From: Porticoccaceae bacterium UBA1117
GTDB taxonomy: Bacteria > Pseudomonadota > Gammaproteobacteria > Pseudomonadales > Porticoccaceae
NCBI GenBank assembly: GCA_002313335.1
Contig: DCBC01000100.1
Coordinates: forward strand, 7,714-23,611
Direction: 5' to 3'
DNA length: 15,898 nt
Shown: one piece after another, positions 9,043-15,898 of the stretch
Numbering within the stretch: the first letter of the stretch is position 1
Layout of the letters: every line of letters begins with the position of its first letter
Notes under the pieces: model-generated
The model's database searches: none
What the model was told of the DNA's origin: nothing
The model's input: only the letters and a program-made list of their open reading frames with translations
Position numbers and translations under genes: made by a program

Positions 9043-9717
9043 TTATACCAAACGCTTAAAATCAATTATATGAAGCACCTTGTCCAGTACTTCAAGAGCG
9101 CTCATATTTGAAGTGTCTAGCACTACAGCGTCCTCAGCGGCAACCAAGGGCGACACCTCTCTGTTAATATCTCTCTCATCTCTTGCCTTAACCTGCTCCG
9201 CAAGGGCGCGCAGACTAACATCTTCGCCCTTTTCAATCAACTCTTTGTGACGTCGCTTAGCTCGTTCATCGATACTCGCTGTCAGGTAAATTTTTAGATC
9301 TGCCGCAGGAAACACTACGGTTCCCATATCTCGACCATCCGCGACCAAACCGTTTCCCCGGGCAAACAGTCTTTGTCGCTTCATAAGCGCATCACGCACT
9401 TCAGAGTAGGCCGCTAGCTGTGACGCTAGAGCGCCTGTTGTCTCGGTGCGCACATCACTGGTGACATTCTCCCCTTCAAGTAAAATATCAAAGTCCCCTT
9501 GGGCGGATGTTTTGAAAATGACATCCATATGCTCGGCAATTAATGCCAGCTCTACTTTATTGGCCGTATCTACGTTACGGCGCGTTGCCGCAATACTTAA
9601 AACTCGATACAAGGCGCCACTGTCCAAATATTGAAACGATAATTTATCAGCCAAGAGTCGACTTACCGTACCCTTTCCTGAGCCACTGGGCCCATCGATA
9701 GTAATAATTTTAGTCAT
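9043..9717 (-). CDS. cmk: Cytidylate kinase (CMP/dCMP kinase)
   Basis: Cytosolic enzyme that phosphorylates CMP and dCMP with ATP, recycling CMP from RNA decay and lipid synthesis. The 224-residue product has the P-loop GPSGSGKGT (residues 9-17), the motif DSGALYR (32-38), the CMP-binding-type insert around residues 60-105, and DGRDMGTVVFP (127-137). The lid-like segment rich in Arg (RRHKEL and ARDERDINR) follows. An upstream in-frame TTG at 9729 would add four residues (MRRT), but the ATG at 9717 is chosen: GAGG lies 6 nt before it, and it gives the family N-terminus MTKIITIDGPSG. The start overlaps the tyrA-aroA stop by 8 nt (ATGACTAA), indicating translational coupling. It precedes rpsA, a widely conserved pair. 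Confidence 0.96.
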   Translation of the reverse strand: MTKIITIDGPSGSGKGTVSRLLADKLSFQYLDSGALYRVLSIAATRRNVDTANKVELALIAEHMDVIFKTSAQGDFDILLEGENVTSDVRTETTGALASQLAAYSEVRDALMKRQRLFARGNGLVADGRDMGTVVFPAADLKIYLTASIDERAKRRHKELIEKGEDVSLRALAEQVKARDERDINREVSPLVAAEDAVVLDTSNMSALEVLDKVLHIIDFKRLV

Positions 9718-11959
9718 TGTGCGCCTCAACCTGAATATTCAGCCCAATGGCAGCCGCAGACTCAATAAAATTGGGAAAAGAGGTTGCAACATTGTTACAG
9801 CCTTGCACAATAATCTCGTCTTTTGCTCGGAGTCCGGCGATAGCAAACGCCATCGCTATGCGATGGTCATGATGACTCAATACATTGCCTCCCCTCAATT
9901 CTCCACCCACAATCACGATTCCATCAACTGTAGAGCGGGCATCAATTCCCAACGTCACAAGGCCATCTGCCATACTTTGAATACGATCACTCTCTTTGAC
10001 ACGGAGTTCTTCTGCACCAGTAAGCGTTGTGGTCCCTTTCGCGCAGGCAGCTGCGATAAATAATACTGGAAACTCATCAATAGCCAGTGGAACTTGATCT
10101 GGAGGTATATCTATACCCTTTAGTTTACCGTACTCAACTCTTATATCAGCCACCGGTTCACCGCCCACTTCACGCTCATTGGATAAACTAATTTGCGTAC
10201 CCATTTGACGTAAAATATTAATAACCCCAACACGGGTTGGGTTGATGCCGACGTGCTGTAAGTTAATGTCCGAACCCGGTGTAATAGCTGCGGCAACCAT
10301 AAAGAATGCGGCTGAGGAAATATCTGCTGGCACATCAATTCTGGTGCCTAAAAGATCACCTCCACCAGTCAAACTAGCGGTCCTTTGTCCGACATTTACG
10401 GTATAACCAAACCCTCGCAGCATCCGCTCAGTATGATCTCGAGTCGGGGCGGGTTCCGTCACTGATGTGTCACCCTCAGCGTAGAGTCCAGCTAATAAAA
10501 CGCAGGACTTAACCTGTGCACTGGCCATTGGCATTAAATAGTTAATTGGGGATAGCCGTTGACCGCCTCTAATTTTCAATGGCGGCGTTCCGTTTTTAGA
10601 GGTTTCAATATTCGCGCCCATAGACCGCAGTGGATCAGCGACTCGGCCCATCGGTCGACCAGAAAGAGAAATATCTCCAGTCAACTCGGTATCAAAAGAC
10701 TGCCCGGCGAGAAGGCCACTTAAAAGCCGAATAGAGGTCCCCGAATTGCCCATATATAGAGCCTTAGCAGGCGCCTTAAGACCATGCAAGCCAACGCCAT
10801 GAATAACGACTCGGCCGCGCTCAGGACCCTCGATAACAACGCCCATATCACGAAAGGCTTGCAGTGTAGCCATGCTATCTTCTCCCTCAAGAAAACCAGT
10901 GACTTCGGTCATCCCCTGGGCAAGAGAACCCAGCATAATGGAGCGATGAGACATGGATTTATCACCTGGAACCCGCACATCACCGCGTGCATTACCCCCA
11001 GGAGAGATTCTATAATTAATAGCTTTTTCAGTCATTGGACCCTGCAGTGCTTTATTTTCAAGTAATTTCCCAAAATGATTCCGCGCGTCACGAGCTCGAG
11101 TAAAAACATCCATCAAATAATCTTGATCGCCGTCATCGATTGCCCCGCGCAAGGCTTGAAAGTTATCCATCACCTGATCAAGAATGCTGAGTATAGATTC
11201 ACGGTTAGCCAGCGCAATGTCACGCCACATAACGGGATCACTAGCTGCTATTCGAGTAAAATCGCGGAACCCACCTGCGGCATAACGAAAGATCTCTCGA
11301 TTGTCGCCCACCGAAGCCAGTGTATCGACCAAAGAATATGCCAAAAAATGCGGCAAATGACTAGTCGCAGCCAAAATAGCATCATGCTCGTCAACACTCA
11401 TGGTAGACACGACAGCTCCTACATCAGACCAGAGCGCACTGACCAAACTCAAATGCTCACAATCAGCAGTGTTATGCGGGGTCAAAATAACTCTGTGATC
11501 TTGAAATAACTGGCTATTAGCGGCTTCAACACCACTTTTTTCAGAACCGGCGATGGGGTGGCCGGGCACAAATTGACGGGGTAGTTTGCCATATACATCT
11601 AATAAAGCTTTGACGACACTACCTTTGACGCTAGCGACATCGGTGATGGTCACTCTATCACTGAGAAATTCATGGCAGACTGCAATGATCGAAGGCACGC
11701 TCAATGTCGGGACACCAATAACCACCAAATCCCCAAAATCGAGTTCGGAAGCTAGCGCCTCCAGGCTGTCACATGCTCGGTCAATAACGCCTAATTCGAG
11801 CGCTAATTCAAGAGTGGATGTTCGTCGAGAAATACCTATAACGGTCTTAGCTAAACCTTGTTCTCGCGCGGCAATGGCGAGACTAGATCCAATTAAACCG
11901 AGCCCTATAATCACTAGTTGATTAATTTGAGGCTCGGAGTTTTCAGTTTTACTCGACAT
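9710..11959 (-). CDS. Fused prephenate dehydrogenase / 3-phosphoshikimate 1-carboxyvinyltransferase (TyrA-AroA)
   Basis: Bifunctional aromatic-pathway protein of 749 residues. Residues 1 to about 305 are TyrA, which oxidises prephenate toward tyrosine: dinucleotide motif GLGLIG (18-23), HPIAGSEKSG (133-142), and the His-containing VDEHDAILAATSHLPH (188-203). Residues from about 312 are EPSP synthase, which makes the chorismate precursor from shikimate-3-phosphate and PEP: PGDKSMSHRS (330-339), GNSGTSIR (403-410), the AQVKSCVLLAGL segment, DISSAAFF, ESDRI and DHRIAMAFA near the C-terminus. The PGDKSxSHR and GNSGTxxRLL signatures are of the class II EPSPS type rather than E. coli class I. Both catalytic halves look intact. 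TyrA-AroA fusions are known in Pseudomonas and Acinetobacter relatives. The ATG start is preceded by a modest AGAG 7 nt upstream. It follows pheA after about 44 nt with no hisC between, and overlaps cmk by 8 nt. Confidence 0.95.
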   Translation of the reverse strand: MSSKTENSEPQINQLVIIGLGLIGSSLAIAAREQGLAKTVIGISRRTSTLELALELGVIDRACDSLEALASELDFGDLVVIGVPTLSVPSIIAVCHEFLSDRVTITDVASVKGSVVKALLDVYGKLPRQFVPGHPIAGSEKSGVEAANSQLFQDHRVILTPHNTADCEHLSLVSALWSDVGAVVSTMSVDEHDAILAATSHLPHFLAYSLVDTLASVGDNREIFRYAAGGFRDFTRIAASDPVMWRDIALANRESILSILDQVMDNFQALRGAIDDGDQDYLMDVFTRARDARNHFGKLLENKALQGPMTEKAINYRISPGGNARGDVRVPGDKSMSHRSIMLGSLAQGMTEVTGFLEGEDSMATLQAFRDMGVVIEGPERGRVVIHGVGLHGLKAPAKALYMGNSGTSIRLLSGLLAGQSFDTELTGDISLSGRPMGRVADPLRSMGANIETSKNGTPPLKIRGGQRLSPINYLMPMASAQVKSCVLLAGLYAEGDTSVTEPAPTRDHTERMLRGFGYTVNVGQRTASLTGGGDLLGTRIDVPADISSAAFFMVAAAITPGSDINLQHVGINPTRVGVINILRQMGTQISLSNEREVGGEPVADIRVEYGKLKGIDIPPDQVPLAIDEFPVLFIAAACAKGTTTLTGAEELRVKESDRIQSMADGLVTLGIDARSTVDGIVIVGGELRGGNVLSHHDHRIAMAFAIAGLRAKDEIIVQGCNNVATSFPNFIESAAAIGLNIQVEAHND

Positions 11960-12003
11960 CAGGATACTCTGCTATTGGTCATTGAAGGGGCTCAACGTGC
12001 CAG

Positions 12004-13089
12004 CTATAAAACCGCACGTGGATAAGACCCTAAGATCTTAAGGTCAGCGACATCAGATGCTAATTCTGCGAGTACGCTTTTAACCGCTTCGTCTTCAATA
12101 TGTCCCACACAATCAATGAAAAATACGTAAGACCATTTGCTGCTACGCGATGGACGTGACTCAAGACGTGTCATGTCCACATTGTAACGCCTGAAAGGCT
12201 CCAAAAGATCATGTAAGGCACCCGGCTTATTGCGCACAGACACCACAAGAGACGTTCGATCATCCCCGCTGGGAGGAATATCGTCACGTCCTATAATTAA
12301 AAAGCGAGTAGAGTTATCTGGCCGATCCTCGATCTTTTCCCACAACTTTTCCAATTTATACAACTCGCAGGACATGTCCCCGGCGATAGCTGCAGAATTC
12401 CACTCTCCTTGAACTCTTTTCGCCGCATCGGCGTTACTACTGACCGCTACACGCTCAATATTTGGATAATTCGAATTCAACCACTGTCTACATTGAGCCA
12501 GAGACTGTGCGTGGGAATATACCCGAGTAATATTTTCTTTTTTGGTATTCTCACCCATCATAAAGTGATGATGAATCCGTAACTCAACTTCACCACAAAT
12601 CTTAATCGAGGAATCCATGAAGCTATCCAAAGTATGACTGATCACTCCTTCGGTAGAATTCTCTACTGGCACAACACCGTAGTGGCAGGCTCCTGCCAAT
12701 ACTTCACGAAACACCTCATCAATTGCAGACATAGGCACAGCAACTGCGCCATCACCAAAATGTTTCAGCGCGGCCTCTTGAGTGAACGTGCCTTCAGGGC
12801 CTAGAAAAGCAACTTTTATCGGCTGTTCAAGCGCCAAACAGGCGGACATAATTTGACGAAAAAGTCGGGCCATATCCTCGTTATCTAGTGGGCCCGTATT
12901 AGACTCCATGACACTTCGCAAAACCTGAGCTTCTCGCTCAGGACGATAATAGGCGGTATCTCCTAAACTCTTTTTTACATGGGCAACCTGCTGAGCAAAA
13001 TTAGCACGCTGACTGATGCTCTCCATAATTTGAAGATCTAAGGCATCAATCTTATCTCTTAATCCCAGTAATGCATCTTTTTCAGACAT
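12004..13089 (-). CDS. pheA: Bifunctional chorismate mutase / prephenate dehydratase (P-protein)
   Basis: Converts chorismate to prephenate and then to phenylpyruvate, the committed route to phenylalanine; cytosolic. The 361 residues hold an AroQ chorismate mutase (about 1-88, with LRDKIDALDLQI and YYRPEREAQVL), a prephenate dehydratase (about 92-268, with FLGPEGTFTQEAA, PVENSTEG, YSHAQSLAQCR, SSNADAA and the catalytic TRF at 261-263), and a C-terminal ACT domain (about 278-356). The ACT domain has the Phe-binding GAL (290-292) and ESRPS (310-314) motifs, so feedback inhibition by phenylalanine is expected. GTG (13090-13092) and ATG (13087-13089) are adjacent; ATG is chosen because GGAGAG lies 6 nt before it. 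No Phe-rich leader peptide or attenuator precedes the gene. It is 43 nt downstream of gyrA, where serC is commonly found in relatives. Confidence 0.96.
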   Translation of the reverse strand: MSEKDALLGLRDKIDALDLQIMESISQRANFAQQVAHVKKSLGDTAYYRPEREAQVLRSVMESNTGPLDNEDMARLFRQIMSACLALEQPIKVAFLGPEGTFTQEAALKHFGDGAVAVPMSAIDEVFREVLAGACHYGVVPVENSTEGVISHTLDSFMDSSIKICGEVELRIHHHFMMGENTKKENITRVYSHAQSLAQCRQWLNSNYPNIERVAVSSNADAAKRVQGEWNSAAIAGDMSCELYKLEKLWEKIEDRPDNSTRFLIIGRDDIPPSGDDRTSLVVSVRNKPGALHDLLEPFRRYNVDMTRLESRPSRSSKWSYVFFIDCVGHIEDEAVKSVLAELASDVADLKILGSYPRAVL

Positions 13090-13132
13090 CACTTACTCTC
13101 CATATGGCGATACTTTTACACATAAAGTTATT

Positions 13133-15727
13133 TTACTCAGCGGAGACTTTTTCTTCAGCGGCATCATCGACATCTTCAGAAACAGCAAATTCATCCTCTT
13201 CAGGCTCAGCAATTCGTGCCAAACTAACCAAGTTTTCATTGTCTTTGAGTCGAATAATACGCACCCCTTGAGTGTTTCTACCAACAACCGAAACCTCATC
13301 CCCTCTGGTACGCACCATGGTGCCTTGATCAGAGATCAACATGATTTCATCACCCGAGAATAGCTGTGTCGCGCCGACTAAGGGTCCATTTCGCTCACTC
13401 GCCTGAATAGCAATCATGCCCTTACCACCGCGCCCTTTAGTTGGGAATTCTTCAACCTTGGTGCGCTTGCCATACCCATTTTCACAGACGGTCAACAAAA
13501 ATCCATCCTGCTCCGGTATGACCATTGAGATAACCGAACTTCCTTCCGGAAGGCGCATACCACGAACACCTTTAGAGACTCTACCCATCGACCGAGCATC
13601 AGTGCTCGCAAAACGTACCGCCTTGCCTTCGGAGCTAAACAACATAACGTCACTAGCATCATCAATAATAGCCGTTCCAACTAGATGATCTCCCTCCACT
13701 AAGTCAACCGCTCTCAAACCAACACTTCGTGGTCGAGAGTACTGGGTTAGTGCGGTCTTTTTAACAGTCCCGTTGGCAGTCGCCATGAGTACAAATTTGT
13801 CTTCGCTATACTCCTCGACCGGCAGTATCGAACTAATCCTCTCACCCTCTCCTAGCGGCAACAAGTTCACCACGGGCCTGCCTCGAGAGTTACGTCCCGC
13901 AATCGGAATTTGATAAACCTTGAGCCAATAAACTTTCCCAAGGTTAGTAAAACAAAGAATTGTTGTATGAGTGCTAGCTACCAAAAGATGCTCTACGAAA
14001 TCTTCGTCTTTAACCGCTGTCGCAGATTTACCCATACCACCGCGGCGCTGCGCTTGATAATCACTCAAAGGCTGAGTTTTAGCATAGCCACCATGAGAAA
14101 TGGTAACCACTCGATCTTCTTCAGTAATGAGATCTTCAACAGTCAGGTCATGCATTGATTCAATAATTTCTGTACGTCTTGGATCACCGAACTCGGTCAC
14201 CACTGCCTCGAGCTCTTCCCGAATGACAGTCATTAACCGATTTAAATCACCGAGAATATCTTGGTAGTCGGCTATTTCTTCAAGCTTGACTGCAAATTCC
14301 TCAATGATTTTATCAGTTTCCATACCCGTCAATCGATGTAACCGCAGTTCAAGAATATCTTTGGCCTGCTCAGGCGATAGGAAATACTGGCCATCACGCA
14401 GCCCATATTGATCCTCTAACCATTCAGGTCTCGCCGCGTGCGGCCCTGCGCGATCTAACATCTCCAACACTGAACCAGGGTTCCAGCCACGAGCGATCAA
14501 ACTCTCGCGAGCATCTGCAGGCGTTGAAGATACTTTAATTAGAGCAATAATTTCATCAATGTTTGCCAACGCAATAGAGAAACCTTCTAAAGTGTGGGCA
14601 CGCTCGCGCGCTTTACGCAGTAAAAAGATCGTTCTACGTGTCACAACCTCGCGACGGTGACGCACAAACGCCTCAAGCATCTGCTTAAGATTAAGGATTT
14701 TTGGCTGACCATCCACCAATGCAACAACATTAATACCAAATACGTTTTGCATTTGAGTCTGCGCGTAAAGATTGTTCAAGACAACTTCACCGATCTCTCC
14801 ACGCTTAATCTCTATAACAATGCGCAGACCATCTTTATCCGACTCATCACGCAGCTCCGAGATGCCCTCTAACTTCTTCTCCTTGACTAATTCAGCAATA
14901 CGCTCGATCAAACGCGCTTTGTTTAGCTGGTAAGGAATCTCCGAAACAATAATTGTTTCACGACGCGTTTTTTCGTCGACCTCGATCTCAGCACGCGAAC
15001 GCATGTAAATACGGCCTCGACCAGTACGGTACGCTTGAATGATTCCAGCCTTACCGTTGATGATAGCCCCTGTGGGAAAGTCTGGCCCAGGGATATATTC
15101 CATCAATTCATCGATGGTGATTTCGCTATTATCAATCAAGGCTAGGCAGCCTTTGACAACCTCAGTAAGGTTGTGTGGCGGAATATTAGTCGCCATGCCA
15201 ACAGCAATACCAGAGGAACCATTGACCAGTAAATTAGGCACGCGGGTTGGCATAACAACTGGAATTTGCTCGGTTTCATCGTAGTTGGGTGCAAAGTCGA
15301 CGGTATCTTTTTCTAGATCCTCAAGTAACGCATGAGCAATTTTGGTCATCCGAATTTCGGTGTAACGCATCGCCGCAGCACGGTCTCCATCTACCGACCC
15401 GAAATTGCCCTGACCATCTACCAACATATATCTTAGTGAGAACGGCTGCGCCATTCGAACGATTGTCTCATAGACCGCTGAATCACCATGAGGATGGTAT
15501 TTACCAATCACATCACCCACCACCCTAGCAGACTTTTTGTACGCCTTGTTCCAATCGTTGTTTAGTTCACTCATAGCGAACAAAACCCGTCTATGCACGG
15601 GCTTGAGGCCATCACGCACATCCGGCAATGCCCTACCAACAATGACACTCATCGCGTAATCTAAATAGGATTGTTTGAGCTCATCTTCAATGTTTACTGG
15701 AACAATTTGCTTGGCTAGATCGACCAT
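13133..15727 (-). CDS. gyrA: DNA gyrase subunit A
   Basis: Breakage-reunion subunit of gyrase, an A2B2 enzyme that introduces negative supercoils and is the quinolone target. The 864 residues are close to E. coli's 875. The N-terminus [36 protein letters not shown] is family-typical, and an in-frame TAA two codons upstream fixes the start. Catalytic Tyr is residue 122 (RYTE). The quinolone region reads GDSAVYE (81-87): Ser83 is the sensitive-type residue, and Glu87 keeps the acidic charge of E. coli Asp87. The C-terminal six-bladed DNA-wrapping domain begins after about 525; its GyrA box is QRRGGMG (560-566), with Met where Lys/Arg is usual. The acidic tail ends EEKVSAE. The nearest AGGA lies 14 nt before the ATG, an unusually long spacing. 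It leads the minus-strand cluster. Confidence 0.98.
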   Translation of the reverse strand: MVDLAKQIVPVNIEDELKQSYLDYAMSVIVGRALPDVRDGLKPVHRRVLFAMSELNNDWNKAYKKSARVVGDVIGKYHPHGDSAVYETIVRMAQPFSLRYMLVDGQGNFGSVDGDRAAAMRYTEIRMTKIAHALLEDLEKDTVDFAPNYDETEQIPVVMPTRVPNLLVNGSSGIAVGMATNIPPHNLTEVVKGCLALIDNSEITIDELMEYIPGPDFPTGAIINGKAGIIQAYRTGRGRIYMRSRAEIEVDEKTRRETIIVSEIPYQLNKARLIERIAELVKEKKLEGISELRDESDKDGLRIVIEIKRGEIGEVVLNNLYAQTQMQNVFGINVVALVDGQPKILNLKQMLEAFVRHRREVVTRRTIFLLRKARERAHTLEGFSIALANIDEIIALIKVSSTPADARESLIARGWNPGSVLEMLDRAGPHAARPEWLEDQYGLRDGQYFLSPEQAKDILELRLHRLTGMETDKIIEEFAVKLEEIADYQDILGDLNRLMTVIREELEAVVTEFGDPRRTEIIESMHDLTVEDLITEEDRVVTISHGGYAKTQPLSDYQAQRRGGMGKSATAVKDEDFVEHLLVASTHTTILCFTNLGKVYWLKVYQIPIAGRNSRGRPVVNLLPLGEGERISSILPVEEYSEDKFVLMATANGTVKKTALTQYSRPRSVGLRAVDLVEGDHLVGTAIIDDASDVMLFSSEGKAVRFASTDARSMGRVSKGVRGMRLPEGSSVISMVIPEQDGFLLTVCENGYGKRTKVEEFPTKGRGGKGMIAIQASERNGPLVGATQLFSGDEIMLISDQGTMVRTRGDEVSVVGRNTQGVRIIRLKDNENLVSLARIAEPEEDEFAVSEDVDDAAEEKVSAE

Positions 15728-15747
15728 AATTTATTGTTATTTCCTGA

Positions 15748-15776
15748 ATTATTGGAATCCTTTGGGTGGGCGCCAA
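15748..15776 (-). promoter_or_regulatory. Candidate gyrA promoter, proximal
   Basis: On the minus strand TTGGCG (15771-15776, 4/6) and AATAAT (15748-15753, 5/6) are separated by the ideal 17 nt. Transcription would start around 15741, leaving a leader of only about 14 nt with little or no Shine-Dalgarno. It lies downstream of the terminator-like hairpin, so it would serve gyrA independently of an upstream gene. Confidence 0.4.
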
Positions 15777-15794
15777 TAAAGGTGGCACTACTCC

Positions 15795-15828
15795 AAAAAA
15801 AGCTCAGGTGTTGTCCTGCTAAACACCC
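15795..15828 (-). terminator. Terminator-like hairpin upstream of gyrA
   Basis: On the minus strand GGTGTT (15822-15827) pairs with AACACC (15807-15812) around a 9-nt loop, with a possible further G-U pair. Five bases later comes a run of seven T residues (15801-15795). The stem is short and the T-run slightly displaced, so termination may be partial. It may end an upstream minus-strand gene beyond the window, or act as an attenuator on a longer gyrA transcript. Confidence 0.45.
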
Positions 15829-15843
15829 CCTTAAACAGGAACA

Positions 15844-15852
15844 ATTTTAACA
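15844..15852 (-). promoter_or_regulatory. Candidate gyrA promoter, distal extended -10
   Basis: The minus strand reads TGTTAAAAT: a TGn extension followed by TAAAAT (15844-15849), 5/6 to the -10 consensus. No good -35 is seen at normal spacing. A transcript from here would start near 15837 and pass through the terminator-like hairpin before reaching gyrA, giving a leader of about 110 nt. Confidence 0.3.
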
Positions 15853-15898
15853 TAGTAAGGCACCAAAATGTGGCTTTTATTCGCCCCTCATTACATAA

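Noticed and set aside
9718..9729. TTG start adding four residues to cytidylate kinase
   Set aside because: The ATG at 9717 has GAGG at 6-nt spacing and gives the standard N-terminus.
11075..11509. A 144-codon plus-strand frame antisense to the TyrA half of the fusion
   Set aside because: No recognisable domain or ribosome binding site, and the opposite strand encodes a clear TyrA with intact motifs.
13082..13123. A 13-codon minus-strand reading frame (MCKSIAIWRVSDV) between gyrA and pheA, considered as a pheA leader peptide
   Set aside because: It contains no phenylalanine, overlaps the pheA start, and no attenuator hairpins follow. It looks like chance.
15782..15898. Minus-strand open frame from the window edge to a TAG, 36 codons, as the 3' end of an upstream gene
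   Set aside because: The translation has no recognisable family character and the frame runs through the hairpin and T-run, so it is probably chance.

Overview
The window is a stretch of core chromosome from a gammaproteobacterium. The evidence is the pepA-holC-valS block, the gyrA-pheA-tyrA/aroA-cmk-rpsA-ihfB block, a fused TyrA-AroA protein, a Rep-type helicase and an IHF beta subunit, all with close gammaproteobacterial sequence character. Base composition looks moderate in GC. A marine Cellvibrionales/SAR92-like lineage is plausible, but that placement is inference. There are no insertion sequences, phage genes, CRISPR arrays, tRNAs or rRNAs.

Layout. Positions 1-6777 are on the plus strand: the end of leucyl aminopeptidase (pepA, cut by the window edge), DNA polymerase III chi subunit (holC, TTG start), valyl-tRNA synthetase (valS, with its own TATAAT box upstream) and Rep helicase (rep, GTG start 6 nt after valS). 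Positions 6783-15727 are on the minus strand. Read in transcription order they are gyrA, pheA (chorismate mutase-prephenate dehydratase), a tyrA-aroA fusion (prephenate dehydrogenase + EPSP synthase), cmk (8-nt overlap with aroA), rpsA (ribosomal protein S1) with a clear intrinsic terminator, and ihfB with its own promoter. The two blocks converge with only 5 nt between the rep and ihfB stop codons. The right edge holds the gyrA promoter region and a terminator-like hairpin.

How the genes work together. The minus-strand cluster links DNA topology (gyrA, ihfB), aromatic amino acid synthesis (pheA, tyrA-aroA), nucleotide supply (cmk) and translation (rpsA). It resembles the known gammaproteobacterial serC-pheA-hisC-tyrA-aroA-cmk-rpsA supraoperon but lacks serC and hisC. 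The plus block mixes peptide turnover, replication-clamp loading, tRNA charging and replication restart.

I found no previously undescribed system; this is a housekeeping region. The most interesting signals are regulatory: a near-consensus IHF site overlapping the -10 box of ihfB (probable autorepression), a structured rpsA leader, and a terminator-like hairpin between two candidate gyrA promoters. The class II-type EPSP synthase active site, the missing serC/hisC genes and a non-canonical GyrA box are also worth a second look.
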